64,000 nucleotides of DNA from Mycobacterium sp. SMC-4 (GTDB lineage: Bacteria > Actinomycetota > Actinomycetes > Mycobacteriales > Mycobacteriaceae), in NCBI RefSeq assembly GCF_025263265.1, contig NZ_CP079869.1, forward strand, positions 4,836,001 through 4,900,000, given 5' to 3'. This document shows, one piece after another, positions 7,832 to 16,531 of this stretch; within the stretch, counting starts at the first letter, position 1, and each line of letters starts with the position of its first letter. The position numbers and the translations under genes were made by a program. The notes beneath the pieces were generated by a model that was not told the origin of the DNA, did not search any database, and was given only the letters and a program-made list of their open reading frames with translations.

Positions 7832-9167
7832 CCAGTCGTCGGCCGCGGACGTAGGTCTGGTCCACGGCAGCTTCCCGCATTCCCATCAACAGGGTGAACA
7901 ACATCCGCTCACCGTCCTGCGGATCGATATCGGCCAGCAGTTCGGACAGCAGCGGCTGACGCTGGGGTGTGATGACCACGAAATCGGCTTCCTTTCCGAT
8001 GTCGAGGTTGCCCACGCGGTCTTCGATGTCCAGGGCACGCGCGCCCGCCAGAGTGGCGGTGAACAGCAGTTCGGCAGGCGGTATGGACAGCGCTTGGGAC
8101 TCCGGCTCGCTGATGTGGACCTTGAAGCAGTCGTTGAGCACCCGAGGGATGAGCCACTCGTCACCTGCGGCCACGTCGGTGCCCAAGGCCACATTCACCC
8201 CACTGGAGGTGGTCCGTCGCCACGGCATGGTGCCCGAGCCGAGGAACAGTTGCGACGTCGGACAGTGCGCGATCGAGGTGCCGGTTTCGGCCATCCGGGA
8301 CAGTTCGCGATCACTACAGTGCACGGCATGTGCGAGCACGCTGCGTCGCCCCAATAGGGACGCGCCCCCGCCGGAGCAACGCCCGTCGTAGGTGTCCAGA
8401 TAGCTCTGCACATTGAATGCGGCCTGCACTGCGTGGATTTCGCTCACACTCTCCGACAGGTGGGTGTGGAAGTAGACACCGTCAGCCCGGGCGGATTGAT
8501 AGAGCTCACCGATGGCGTGCAACGAATGTTCGGTCACCGACAATGCAAAACGCGGGACCACGGCGACCTGGATGAGACCGTGCTGCGCGCCATGCCATCG
8601 TTCGATCTCGCTGCGGGTCAACTCAATTGCCATGTCATCATCGGTCAGCAGCGGCTGGGCAGCTGCAGGTCCGACAGTCTGGATACCGCGCCCGGAGATC
8701 GTCCGCAGCCCGGCCTGGAGTGACGATTCGTACAAGGCATCCTGCGCCTGTGGAAACGCCGAACCGAACACCAGTGCCGTGGTCGTTCCCACCGCGATGC
8801 GCCGGTCACAGAAGTCGTTGGCCGCGGCACGCGCGACCTCGGGGTCAGAAAGCCGCGACTCGGCAGGAAAGATGCAGCGTTGCAGCCAGTCCAACAACTG
8901 GCCGCCACCAAAGGAATCCAGGCAGTAGGTTTGCGGAAAGTGGATGTGGGTGTCGACGAATCCGGGCAGCAGAAAGCCCGGACGGCAGTCGAGCAGGTCG
9001 GCGCCGGCCACTTCGGCCGGAAGCGCCGCGTAGGTACCACTGAACACGATGGTCCCGGACTCGTCGACGGCCAGTGCCCCGTCGGGGACGTTCACCAGGT
9101 GATGACGAGCACCGTCGAGCGCCGGTGCACCACCGATATGAATCAGGTGACCGCGGTACACGCGCAT
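7809..9167 (-). CDS. guaD: Guanine deaminase
   Basis: Amidohydrolase-superfamily zinc enzyme converting guanine to xanthine, feeding xanthine dehydrogenase encoded next door. Conserved metal and active-site motifs are visible: PGFVDTHIHFPQT, the second-strand His in FHTHLSES, HAVHCS, and the metal Asp in ALGTDVAAGD. ATG 9167 (MRVYRGHLIHIGG) gives 452 aa and fits the family; an in-frame extension to 9221 is unlikely. No clear ribosome site precedes 9167, so translation may be leaderless. It diverges from the xanthine dehydrogenase genes across 83 bp. Confidence 0.92.
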   Translation of the reverse strand: MRVYRGHLIHIGGAPALDGARHHLVNVPDGALAVDESGTIVFSGTYAALPAEVAGADLLDCRPGFLLPGFVDTHIHFPQTYCLDSFGGGQLLDWLQRCIFPAESRLSDPEVARAAANDFCDRRIAVGTTTALVFGSAFPQAQDALYESSLQAGLRTISGRGIQTVGPAAAQPLLTDDDMAIELTRSEIERWHGAQHGLIQVAVVPRFALSVTEHSLHAIGELYQSARADGVYFHTHLSESVSEIHAVQAAFNVQSYLDTYDGRCSGGGASLLGRRSVLAHAVHCSDRELSRMAETGTSIAHCPTSQLFLGSGTMPWRRTTSSGVNVALGTDVAAGDEWLIPRVLNDCFKVHISEPESQALSIPPAELLFTATLAGARALDIEDRVGNLDIGKEADFVVITPQRQPLLSELLADIDPQDGERMLFTLLMGMREAAVDQTYVRGRRLVSQMSQE

Positions 9168-9250
9168 CTGTCGATTGTCACAGCGTTGTCCTTCCCGTGC
9201 ATCCCATAGCTCGGCCTGCACAAGGCATCTGCGCCGATTAAGTTCGTCAG

Positions 9251-10072
9251 ATGGATCTCAACACCGTCGAGGCGGTGCGCATCCCTACGTGCCGCGATGA
9301 GGTATGGCCGCTGAGGCCTGGTGACGCCATCCTGGCCGGTGGGACCTGGCTGTTCTCCGAGCCGCAGCCGGCTGTGTCCCAGCTCATCGACATCACCGCG
9401 CTGGGCTGGCCATCGATCACCCTGACCGATGAGGGCCTGGAATTGGCGGCCACGTGCACAATCGACGAAATCGCGGCACTCTCGACGAGATTACCGGCCA
9501 GCCGCCCAGACTGGTCGGCCGCAGCGTTGTTCGGCCAGTGCTGTGACGCGCTCCTGGCTTCATTCAAGGTCAGGGGCTCGGCAACCGTGGGGGGCAACAT
9601 CTGTCTGGCTTTTCCCGCCGGAGCGATGATTTCGCTGTGTTCGGCACTTGACGCCACCGTCACCGTGTGGCGGGGCGATGGTTCGGAGTACCGGCTGCCG
9701 ATCACCGACTTCGTCACCGGCCAGGCCACCACCCTGCTCGGCCCCGGTGACCTGCTACGTGCCGTGCACCTGCCCGCCGCGGCCTTACGGTCTCGAACGG
9801 CCTTGCGCAAGCTCGCACCGTCGAGGCTCGGCCGCTCCTCGGCAGTCCTGATCGGACGTCGCAATGACCATGAGTTCGTCGTTTGCGTGACTGCAGCGAC
9901 GGTGCGGCCCTTCATGTTCCGATTCCCGGAGCTGCCATCGGCGCAGGAAGTGGAAGTTCGAATTTCCGAACTGCCGATGCAGGCGTGGACTTCCGATGCC
10001 CATGGCGATCCGGATTGGCGCCGGGCAGTGACGCTGGTACTGGCCGAGCAGGTCAGGCAAGAGCTCAGTTGA
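9251..10072 (+). CDS. Xanthine dehydrogenase FAD-binding subunit
   Basis: Medium (FAD) subunit of a molybdenum hydroxylase oxidising hypoxanthine/xanthine to urate. The 273-aa protein carries the CO-dehydrogenase-flavoprotein pattern: the AGGTWLFSE loop, the flavin-binding RGSATVGGNICLAFPAG, and DLLRAVHLPA. Its N-terminus is atypically short before the AGGT motif. It begins at ATG 9251 and ends by overlapping the next gene as TTGA, consistent with coupled expression of both subunits. Confidence 0.88.
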   Translation: MDLNTVEAVRIPTCRDEVWPLRPGDAILAGGTWLFSEPQPAVSQLIDITALGWPSITLTDEGLELAATCTIDEIAALSTRLPASRPDWSAAALFGQCCDALLASFKVRGSATVGGNICLAFPAGAMISLCSALDATVTVWRGDGSEYRLPITDFVTGQATTLLGPGDLLRAVHLPAAALRSRTALRKLAPSRLGRSSAVLIGRRNDHEFVVCVTAATVRPFMFRFPELPSAQEVEVRISELPMQAWTSDAHGDPDWRRAVTLVLAEQVRQELS

Positions 10073-12771
10073 AGTACTCTGTCAACGGGACCCCGCGTCA
10101 GGACGATCCCCGGCCGGGCCAATGCCTGCGCACATTCCTGCGCGATCACGGGCACTTCGAGGTCAAGAAGGGTTGCGACGCGGGCGATTGCGGCGCTTGC
10201 ACCGTGCTCGTCGACGGCAACGCAGTGCATTCATGCATTTTTCCGGCGTTCAGGGTGCAGGGCCGCTCCGTGACCACGGTCTGCGGCCTCGGCACACCTG
10301 AGGACCTGCACCCTGTGCAGCGCCGCTTCGTCGACGCAGCAGGATTCCAGTGTGGGTTCTGCACCTCGGGAATGGTCACCACGGTCGCAACCCTGACCGA
10401 CGGAAAAGACGAGGATCTACCCGCACGGCTCAAGGGGAACCTGTGCCGGTGTACCGGCTACCGCGCCATCACCGATGCCATCGATGGCACCGTCAACACC
10501 GAAAAGACCAGCGGCAACGACGTGGGGCGCTCCGTCGGCGCCCCGGCCGGGACTCGTATCGTCACCGGTACCGAGCAGTACACCATGGACGATGCACCAC
10601 CAGGCTTGCTGCACATGGCCGTCCTCGGGAGCCCAGTCCCGCACGCCAGAATCGTGTCCATCGACACCTCGCGCGCCGAGCTGATCCCCGGTGTCCGACT
10701 GGTACTGACCCATCGCGACAGCCCTCCGGTCCGGTTCTCCACCGCCCGCCACGAGTCACGCGACGACGACCCGGACGACACGGTGATACTGGACACCACT
10801 GTGCGTTTCGTCGGGCAACGAGTTGCCGCAGTCGTCGCCGAAACCCTGGCAGCGGCCGAGAATGCCTGCCGGCAGATCATCGTCGAGTTCGAAGAACTGC
10901 CGGCCGTCTTCGACCCGGAGACCGCTCGCGCACCCGGAACGCCGCTGCTGCACGCGGACAAGGATGCGCAGTCGCGCATCGCCGACCCGTCCCGCAATCT
11001 GGTCGCCGAACTGCACGGCGAGGTCGGCGATGTCGCCGCCACACTCGAGCGCACCGGAGCCATGGGTGGAGCCGTGGTCCGGGGGCGCTGGCAGACCCAT
11101 CGGGTGGCCCATGTGCATCTCGAAACCCACGGCGCCACCGGGTGGCGGGACGATACGGGTCGCCTGGTCATTCGGACGAGTTCGCAGGTACCGTTCCTGG
11201 TCCGAAAGGAACTGTGCCATATCTTCGGTCTCGGTACCGACGAAGTCCGGGTGTTCACCAAGCGCGTCGGTGGAGGCTTCGGGGGTAAACAGGAAATGCT
11301 CACCGAGGACCTGGTCGCGCTGGCCGTGCTTCGATTGGGAGCTCCGGTGCGGTACGAATTCAGTCGCAGCGACGAGTTCACCACGGCACCGTGCCGGCAC
11401 CCGTTCCGCATCGATGTCGCAGCGGCCGCGGACGCAGACGGTGTTCTCACCGCACTGGCCGTCGACGTTCTTGTCGACGCGGGGGCCTACGGCAACCACA
11501 GTCCGGGGGTGATGTTCCACGGTTGCGGAGAGTCGATCGCGCTGTACCGCATCCCGAACAAACGGGTGGACGCCCAGGCGGTGTACACCAACAACCTGCC
11601 CTCCGGCGCCTTCCGCGGATATGGCCTCGGCCAGATCGCGTTTGCGGTGGAGTCGGCGATCGACGAGCTGGCCACCAGGCTCGGCATCAACCCGTTCGAG
11701 TTCCGGCGCCGCAATGTCGTGGTCCCCGGCGATCCGTTCGTCGACTCCCATGTGCTCGACGACGATCTGACATTCGGCAGTTACGGCCTGGACCAGTGTC
11801 TGGACCTCGCCGAATCGGCGTTGCAACAGGGCAACGGGGTGAGCGCACCGCGGGGATGGCGGGTCGGCGAGGGGATGGCGGCGGCGATGATCGCGACGAT
11901 CCCACCGCGTGGGCACTTCACCGATGCGGCCGTCTCGGTCGACGCAGACGGTGTTTACACCCTCGACGTCGGGACTGCCGAGTTCGGAAACGGCACCACC
12001 ACCGTGCACGTGCAACTGGCCGCTCACGAACTGGGCACCGGCAGCGACCGCGTCGTCGTTCGCCAATCCGACACGGCGACATCTGGTTACGACACCGGCG
12101 CGTTCGGATCGGCGGGTACGGTTGTGGCCGGACGAGCGACCCAGCTGGCCAGCCGGCAGTTACGACAGGCGCTACTTGCTGCGGCGGCCGAGCTGACCGG
12201 GACGCCGGTGTCGAAATGCTCCTTGAACCGCAACGGAGTCCAGTGCGGCCAGCAATTGGTCGACTTCGGATCGCTGCCAACTCCGATGACAGCACGCGCG
12301 ATGGGCGACGGCACACCGCGGTCGGTGGCGTTCAACGTGCACGCATTCCGGGTCGCGGTGAATCCCCGGACTGGAGAAGTACGCATCCTGCAGTCGGTGC
12401 ATGCCGCTGACGCCGGTGTCGTGCTGAACCCCCAACAATGCCGCGGCCAGGTGGAAGGCGGTGTCGCCCAGGCGATCGGATCGGCCCTCTACGAGGAGAT
12501 CCAGATCGACACGGGCGGTCTCGTTACCACCCGGACGCTACGGGACTATCACATCCCCCAACTTGCCGACGTCCCGGTCACCGAGATCTACTTCGCCGAG
12601 ACCTACGATGAGCTCGGCCCCCTGGGCGCCAAGTCGATGAGCGAATCTCCGTACAATCCGGTGGCTCCGGCACTGGCCAATGCCATCGCACGGGCCTGTG
12701 GCGCGCGCTTGGATCAGCTACCCATGACTCCGGCCCGAGTCTGGCGCGCGATCACCCGAGCCGCTCGATGA
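10069..12771 (+). CDS. Xanthine dehydrogenase, fused [2Fe-2S] and molybdopterin subunit
   Basis: A 900-aa fusion of the iron-sulfur and molybdenum subunits. Residues 1-140 hold two [2Fe-2S] sites (Cys36, 41, 44, 56 and Cys95, 98, 126, 128). From about residue 150 follows the molybdopterin domain, with RVGGGFGGKQEML, NLPSGAFRGYGLGQ and the C-terminal GAKSMSESPYNPVAPA segment carrying the catalytic Glu region. The start is TTG 10069, which overlaps the FAD-subunit stop by 4 bp; longer extensions run inside that gene. With the FAD subunit it forms a complete xanthine dehydrogenase. Its 3' end overlaps fadA6 by 20 bp, tail to tail. Confidence 0.9.
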   Translation: MKYSVNGTPRQDDPRPGQCLRTFLRDHGHFEVKKGCDAGDCGACTVLVDGNAVHSCIFPAFRVQGRSVTTVCGLGTPEDLHPVQRRFVDAAGFQCGFCTSGMVTTVATLTDGKDEDLPARLKGNLCRCTGYRAITDAIDGTVNTEKTSGNDVGRSVGAPAGTRIVTGTEQYTMDDAPPGLLHMAVLGSPVPHARIVSIDTSRAELIPGVRLVLTHRDSPPVRFSTARHESRDDDPDDTVILDTTVRFVGQRVAAVVAETLAAAENACRQIIVEFEELPAVFDPETARAPGTPLLHADKDAQSRIADPSRNLVAELHGEVGDVAATLERTGAMGGAVVRGRWQTHRVAHVHLETHGATGWRDDTGRLVIRTSSQVPFLVRKELCHIFGLGTDEVRVFTKRVGGGFGGKQEMLTEDLVALAVLRLGAPVRYEFSRSDEFTTAPCRHPFRIDVAAAADADGVLTALAVDVLVDAGAYGNHSPGVMFHGCGESIALYRIPNKRVDAQAVYTNNLPSGAFRGYGLGQIAFAVESAIDELATRLGINPFEFRRRNVVVPGDPFVDSHVLDDDLTFGSYGLDQCLDLAESALQQGNGVSAPRGWRVGEGMAAAMIATIPPRGHFTDAAVSVDADGVYTLDVGTAEFGNGTTTVHVQLAAHELGTGSDRVVVRQSDTATSGYDTGAFGSAGTVVAGRATQLASRQLRQALLAAAAELTGTPVSKCSLNRNGVQCGQQLVDFGSLPTPMTARAMGDGTPRSVAFNVHAFRVAVNPRTGEVRILQSVHAADAGVVLNPQQCRGQVEGGVAQAIGSALYEEIQIDTGGLVTTRTLRDYHIPQLADVPVTEIYFAETYDELGPLGAKSMSESPYNPVAPALANAIARACGARLDQLPMTPARVWRAITRAAR

Positions 12772-13903
12772 TGGTGACGTTGGCGGTTCCGCCGCCTTCA
12801 CACATCGTCTGCAGGCCGTAGCGCCCGCCAGTGCGCTCGAGCGTGTTGAGCATCGTGGCGAACAGTTTCGCGCCGGTGGCTCCGAGCGGGTGCCCGAGTG
12901 CGATCGCGCCGCCGCTGGGATTGACCTTTTCCGGGTCGGCCTTGGTCTCCTTGAGCCAGGCCTGAACCACCGGAGCGAAAGCCTCGTTGATCTCGACGGT
13001 GTCGATGTCATCGATCGACAGACCGGCCTTGTCCAACGCGTAGCGAGTGGCCGGGATGGGGCCGGTGAGCATGAACACCGGATCGGCACCGCGGGCGCTG
13101 ATGTGATGAATCCGGGCGCGCGGCTTGAGATTATGAGTCTTCACGGCCTGCTCGGACGCCAGCAGCACGGCACTCGCGCCGTCCGAGATCTGGCTCGCCA
13201 TTGCCGCGGTCAGGCGACCACCGTCGACCAGGGTCTTCAAACCGGCCATCTTCTCCAGCGAGGTGTCCCGCGGGCCCTCGTCGATGCAGAAGCCGTCCAC
13301 CGCAATGATCTCGTTCTCGAAATGTCCGGCGCGGATTGCCGCCTGTGCTCGCTGATGGCTGGTCAGCGCGAACTGCTCCATGTCCTCGCGCGAGATGTCC
13401 CACTTTTCGGCGATCAGCTCTGCGCCGCGGAACTGCGAGATCTCCTGGTCGCCGTAGCGATGCAGCCAGCTCTTGGATTCGTTTGTCGGTGAGGTGAACC
13501 CGAACTGTTCGGCGACGGTCATCGCCGAACTGATCGGGATCTGGCTCATGTTCTGCATGCCGCCCGCCACGATCAGGTCGGCGGTGCCGGACAGGATCGC
13601 CTGGGCGCCGAACGAGATGGCCTGCTGGCTGGACCCGCACTGCCGGTCCACGGTGACGCCGGGCACCTCTTCGGGGTAACCGGCGGCCAGCCAGGACAAC
13701 CGCGCGATATTGCCGGCCTGCGGGCCGATCGCGTCGACACAGCCGGCGATGACGTCGTCCACCGCGCCCGGATCGACGTCGTTGCGGGCGAACAGGCCAC
13801 GCCATCCATGCGCTCCGAGATCCACCGGGTGCACACCGGCCAGCGATCCGTTGCGCTTGCCGATCGCGGTACGTACAGCGTCGATGACATACGCCTCAGC
13901 CAT
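12752..13903 (-). CDS. fadA6: Steroid-degradation thiolase FadA6
   Basis: Acetyl-CoA acetyltransferase of the KstR2 regulon, assigned to thiolysis late in degradation of cholesterol rings C and D (HIP pathway). The 383-aa protein has the nucleophilic Cys89 in DRQCGSSQQA, NEAFAP, GHPLGATGAK with the catalytic His, and the second Cys in MCEGGGTANV. Its place directly downstream of kstR2 matches Rv3556c of M. tuberculosis, the main reason to call it FadA6 rather than a generic FadA. It starts at ATG 13903 and overlaps the kstR2 3' end by 8 bp. Confidence 0.92.
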   Translation of the reverse strand: MAEAYVIDAVRTAIGKRNGSLAGVHPVDLGAHGWRGLFARNDVDPGAVDDVIAGCVDAIGPQAGNIARLSWLAAGYPEEVPGVTVDRQCGSSQQAISFGAQAILSGTADLIVAGGMQNMSQIPISSAMTVAEQFGFTSPTNESKSWLHRYGDQEISQFRGAELIAEKWDISREDMEQFALTSHQRAQAAIRAGHFENEIIAVDGFCIDEGPRDTSLEKMAGLKTLVDGGRLTAAMASQISDGASAVLLASEQAVKTHNLKPRARIHHISARGADPVFMLTGPIPATRYALDKAGLSIDDIDTVEINEAFAPVVQAWLKETKADPEKVNPSGGAIALGHPLGATGAKLFATMLNTLERTGGRYGLQTMCEGGGTANVTIIERLG

Positions 13904-14537
13904 GGGTGTTCTCCTTGCTTGTTGGTCCGGCGGTTATCCCGCCGAGGACGATCGAGAGGTATTGCTGGCCCACCTGCTGGGCGGTCAGCGGCCCACCCGG
14001 CTGATACCAGCGGACCGAGACCCATGTGGTGTCACGGATGAATCGGTACACCAGGTCGACGTCGACATCGGGTCGAAAATAGCCCTCGGTGATGCCCTGG
14101 GTCAGTACGTCGACCCACATCTTGCGCTGCTCCTTGTTGCGCTCCTCGACGTAGCCGAAGCGTTCCTGAGAAGACAGCCGCTTGGCCTCGTCCTGGTAGA
14201 TCACCACCTCGGAGTGGCGGGTCTCGATCGCCTCGAAAGAGGCCATGAAGAGACCCTTGAGACGCTCCAGCGGGTTGGATTCGGTGTCGATGATCTGCTG
14301 GTAGCGCTCGAACAGCCAGTCCAGGAAGTTGCGCAGGACCTCGTCGACCATCGCCTCTTTCGACGAGAAGTGGTGGTAGAGGCTGCCCGACAGGATGCCG
14401 GCCGAGTCGGCGATGTCGCGCACGGTGGTGGCCCGCAACCCGCGCTCGGCGAACATCGTCGCGGCGAGTGCGAGTAGTTCGTCGCGGCGGGTGATGGCCG
14501 GGGTGGCGGCCGCCTGGGCCGGGCGCTGCCCACTCAT
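13896..14537 (-). CDS. kstR2: TetR-family repressor KstR2
   Basis: Represses the HIP-catabolic genes; its known ligand is HIP-CoA, the FadD3 product. The 213-aa protein has an N-terminal TetR helix-turn-helix (RDELLALAATMFAERGL, then TTVRDIADSAGI and LYHHFSSKEAM) and a ligand domain with the characteristic WFERYQQIID-type helix. The operon order fadE30-ipdF-kstR2-fadA6 corresponds to Rv3560c-Rv3556c, minus PPE64. A perfect match to the KstR2 operator lies upstream of fadE30, so the gene is autoregulated through that operon. It overlaps ipdF by 4 bp. Confidence 0.94.
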   Translation of the reverse strand: MSGQRPAQAAATPAITRRDELLALAATMFAERGLRATTVRDIADSAGILSGSLYHHFSSKEAMVDEVLRNFLDWLFERYQQIIDTESNPLERLKGLFMASFEAIETRHSEVVIYQDEAKRLSSQERFGYVEERNKEQRKMWVDVLTQGITEGYFRPDVDVDLVYRFIRDTTWVSVRWYQPGGPLTAQQVGQQYLSIVLGGITAGPTSKENTHG

Positions 14538-15325
14538 GGGTGTTGGCTCGACACCGAGATCACTTCTCCGGTCAGATAACTGGAATAGTCACTGGCCAGG
14601 AACGCGATGGTGGCCGCAACCTCCCAGGGTTCGGCTGCCCGACCGAATGCTTCCCCTTCGGCCAGCCGGTCGAGAAGCTCAGAGCTGCTCGTCTTCTCCA
14701 GGAACTTGTGTCGCGCGATGCTGGGCGAGACCGCGTTGATCCGCACCCCGAAGTCGACGGCCTCGATCGCGCTGCACCGGGTCAGCGCCATCACGCCGGC
14801 TTTGGCTGCGGCGTAATGCGATTGGGAATGCTGCGCGCGCCAGCCCAGCACGCTGGCATTGTTGACGATCACCCCACCGTGGGGGGCATCACGGAAGTAC
14901 CGCAACGCGGCGCGGGTCGCTCTCATCACCGACGTCAGCGTCACGTTGAGCACACGATCCCACTCGTCATCGGTCATGTCGACGACCGGAGTCTGCCCAC
15001 CCAGACCGGCGTTGTTGACCAGAACGTCGATGCGTCCGGCCTTTTGGACGGTCTGGGTGATCAACGCATCGACCGCCTCGGTGGATGTGACATCACAGAC
15101 CACCGAGTCGACCTTGCCGAGACCGAGCGCGCTGAGTTCGTCGCGGGTCTGCGTGAGCCGGCGCTCGTGGTAGTCGGAGATGACGATGTCGGCACCCTCG
15201 AGCAGCGCACGGCGGGCCGTCGTGGACCCGATGCCGGTGCCGGCGGCGGCGGTCACCAGCACAACCTTGCCCTTGAGAAGGCCGTGGCCCTCGATCTCGG
15301 CGGGCGCGACGGAAAGATCGGTCAT
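14534..15325 (-). CDS. ipdF: Short-chain dehydrogenase IpdF (HIP catabolism)
   Basis: SDR oxidoreductase equivalent to Rv3559c, which is linked to oxidation of the 5-hydroxyl of HIP-CoA-type intermediates. The 263-aa protein has the cofactor motif TAAAGTGIGSTTAR (a variant of TGxxxGxG), NNAGLGG, the catalytic Ser in NNASVLGW, and the catalytic pair in SHYAAAKAGV. ATG 15325 (MTDLSVAPAEIEG) is chosen because it overlaps the fadE30 stop by one base; a 39-codon extension upstream lies inside fadE30. The assignment rests on both sequence and operon position. Confidence 0.9.
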   Translation of the reverse strand: MTDLSVAPAEIEGHGLLKGKVVLVTAAAGTGIGSTTARRALLEGADIVISDYHERRLTQTRDELSALGLGKVDSVVCDVTSTEAVDALITQTVQKAGRIDVLVNNAGLGGQTPVVDMTDDEWDRVLNVTLTSVMRATRAALRYFRDAPHGGVIVNNASVLGWRAQHSQSHYAAAKAGVMALTRCSAIEAVDFGVRINAVSPSIARHKFLEKTSSSELLDRLAEGEAFGRAAEPWEVAATIAFLASDYSSYLTGEVISVSSQHP

Positions 15326-16473
15326 CAGGGTCGGGCCTCCCGGGGCAAGCCGAGCACGCGCTCGGCGATGATGTTGCGCTGAATCTCGTTGGAGCCACCG
15401 TAGATGGTGTCCGAGCGGGAGAACAGGTACAACCGCTGCCACTCGTCGAACTCGCCGTCGGGCAAGCTCAGCCCGGCCATCCCTTCGACATCCATCGCGA
15501 TCTCCCCTAGTTCACGATGCCAGTTGGCCCACAACAACTTCGACACGTTATCCATCCCCGGCTGCTCCACATCCATGGTGGCCAGCGCATACGATCGCAT
15601 CGTCTTGAGCCCGGCCCACGAGCGCGTCAATCGCTCGCGGATCAGCGGGTCTGCGGCGGCGCCGGTGCGCTTGGCCAGTTCCACCAGGTTGGAATGCTCA
15701 CGCGCATAACGAATCTGCTGACCGAGGGTGGAGACTCCGCGCTCGAAGGTCAGCGTTCCCATGGCGACTTTCCATCCGTCACCGGGTGCACCGACCACCA
15801 GGTCGGCGTCGGTGCGGGCGTCGGTGAAGAAGACCTCGTTGAACTCCGAATCGCCGGTCAGCTGGATGATCGGGCGGATCTCGACGCCAGGCTGGTCCAG
15901 CGGGACCAGCAGGTAGGACAGCCCGGCATGGCGTTTGGAGCCCTTCTCGGTGCGCGCCACCACGAAGCACCACTGGGCCCAGTGCGCCAGCGACGTCCAC
16001 ACCTTCTGCCCATTGATGATCCACTGCTCACCGTCGAGGACTGCGGTGGTCGACACGTTGGCCAGGTCACTGCCGGCTCCCGGCTCGGAGTAGCCCTGCG
16101 ACCACAGTTCGGTGACGTCGAGGATCTTGGGCAGGAAGCGCTGCTGCTGCTCGGCAGTGCCGTACGCGATCAGCGTCGGGCCGAGCAGTTCCTCGCCGAG
16201 ATGGTTGACCTTGTCGGGGGCGTTGGCCTTGGCGTACTCCTCGTAGAACGCGACGCGGTGCGCAACCGACAAACCACGGCCGCCGTGTTCCTCCGGCCAT
16301 CCCAGACAGGTCAGCCCGGCGGCGGCCAGATGACGATTCCACGCCAGCCGCTCTTCGAACGCCTCGTGCTCGCGTCCGGGGCCACCGAGGCCCTTCAACG
16401 CGGCATAGTCACCGACCAGATTCTCGGCGAGCCAGTCGCGGACCTCAGCCCTGAACTCCTGGACCTCTATCAC
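15325..16473 (-). CDS. fadE30: Acyl-CoA dehydrogenase FadE30
   Basis: FAD-dependent acyl-CoA dehydrogenase of HIP catabolism, the Rv3560c counterpart. Typical motifs include WSQGYSEPGAGSDLA (FAD/substrate loop), GQKVWTSLAHWAQW, and the C-terminal YGGSNEIQRNIIAERVLGLPR. GTG 16473 (VIEVQEFRAEVRDWL) begins the conserved domain and gives 382 aa; codons upstream run through the operator and are not coding. It is the promoter-proximal gene of the fadE30-ipdF-kstR2-fadA6 operon, 17 bp from the KstR2 site. Confidence 0.93.
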   Translation of the reverse strand: MIEVQEFRAEVRDWLAENLVGDYAALKGLGGPGREHEAFEERLAWNRHLAAAGLTCLGWPEEHGGRGLSVAHRVAFYEEYAKANAPDKVNHLGEELLGPTLIAYGTAEQQQRFLPKILDVTELWSQGYSEPGAGSDLANVSTTAVLDGEQWIINGQKVWTSLAHWAQWCFVVARTEKGSKRHAGLSYLLVPLDQPGVEIRPIIQLTGDSEFNEVFFTDARTDADLVVGAPGDGWKVAMGTLTFERGVSTLGQQIRYAREHSNLVELAKRTGAAADPLIRERLTRSWAGLKTMRSYALATMDVEQPGMDNVSKLLWANWHRELGEIAMDVEGMAGLSLPDGEFDEWQRLYLFSRSDTIYGGSNEIQRNIIAERVLGLPREARP

Positions 16474-16489
16474 CCCTGTAGGGTAGCCT

Positions 16490-16503
16490 ACCAAGCACTT
16501 GCT
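16490..16503. promoter_or_regulatory. KstR2 operator
   Basis: The 14-bp palindrome ACCAAGCACTTGCT matches the described KstR2 consensus AnCAAGnnCTTGnT at every fixed position. It lies in the 58-bp gap between the divergent fadE30 (start 16473) and fadD3 (start 16532), so one operator can control both HIP operons. Confidence 0.93.
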
Positions 16504-16531
16504 TGGGTAGCCGATCCCTAGAGGAGCATCG

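Noticed and set aside
9883..10068. Extension of the xanthine dehydrogenase chain to 9883
   Set aside because: It lies entirely inside the FAD-subunit gene in another frame; the [2Fe-2S] domain begins after TTG 10069.
10756..12066. 436-codon minus-strand open frame opposite xanthine dehydrogenase
   Set aside because: The plus strand encodes a complete molybdopterin domain here; the antisense frame has no recognisable domain.
13710..14477. Plus-strand open frame opposite fadA6 and kstR2
   Set aside because: Antisense of two well-supported genes; no start context or domain.
14534..15442. ipdF start at 15442
   Set aside because: The extra 39 codons lie inside fadE30 and show no SDR features; ATG 15325 couples to the fadE30 stop.
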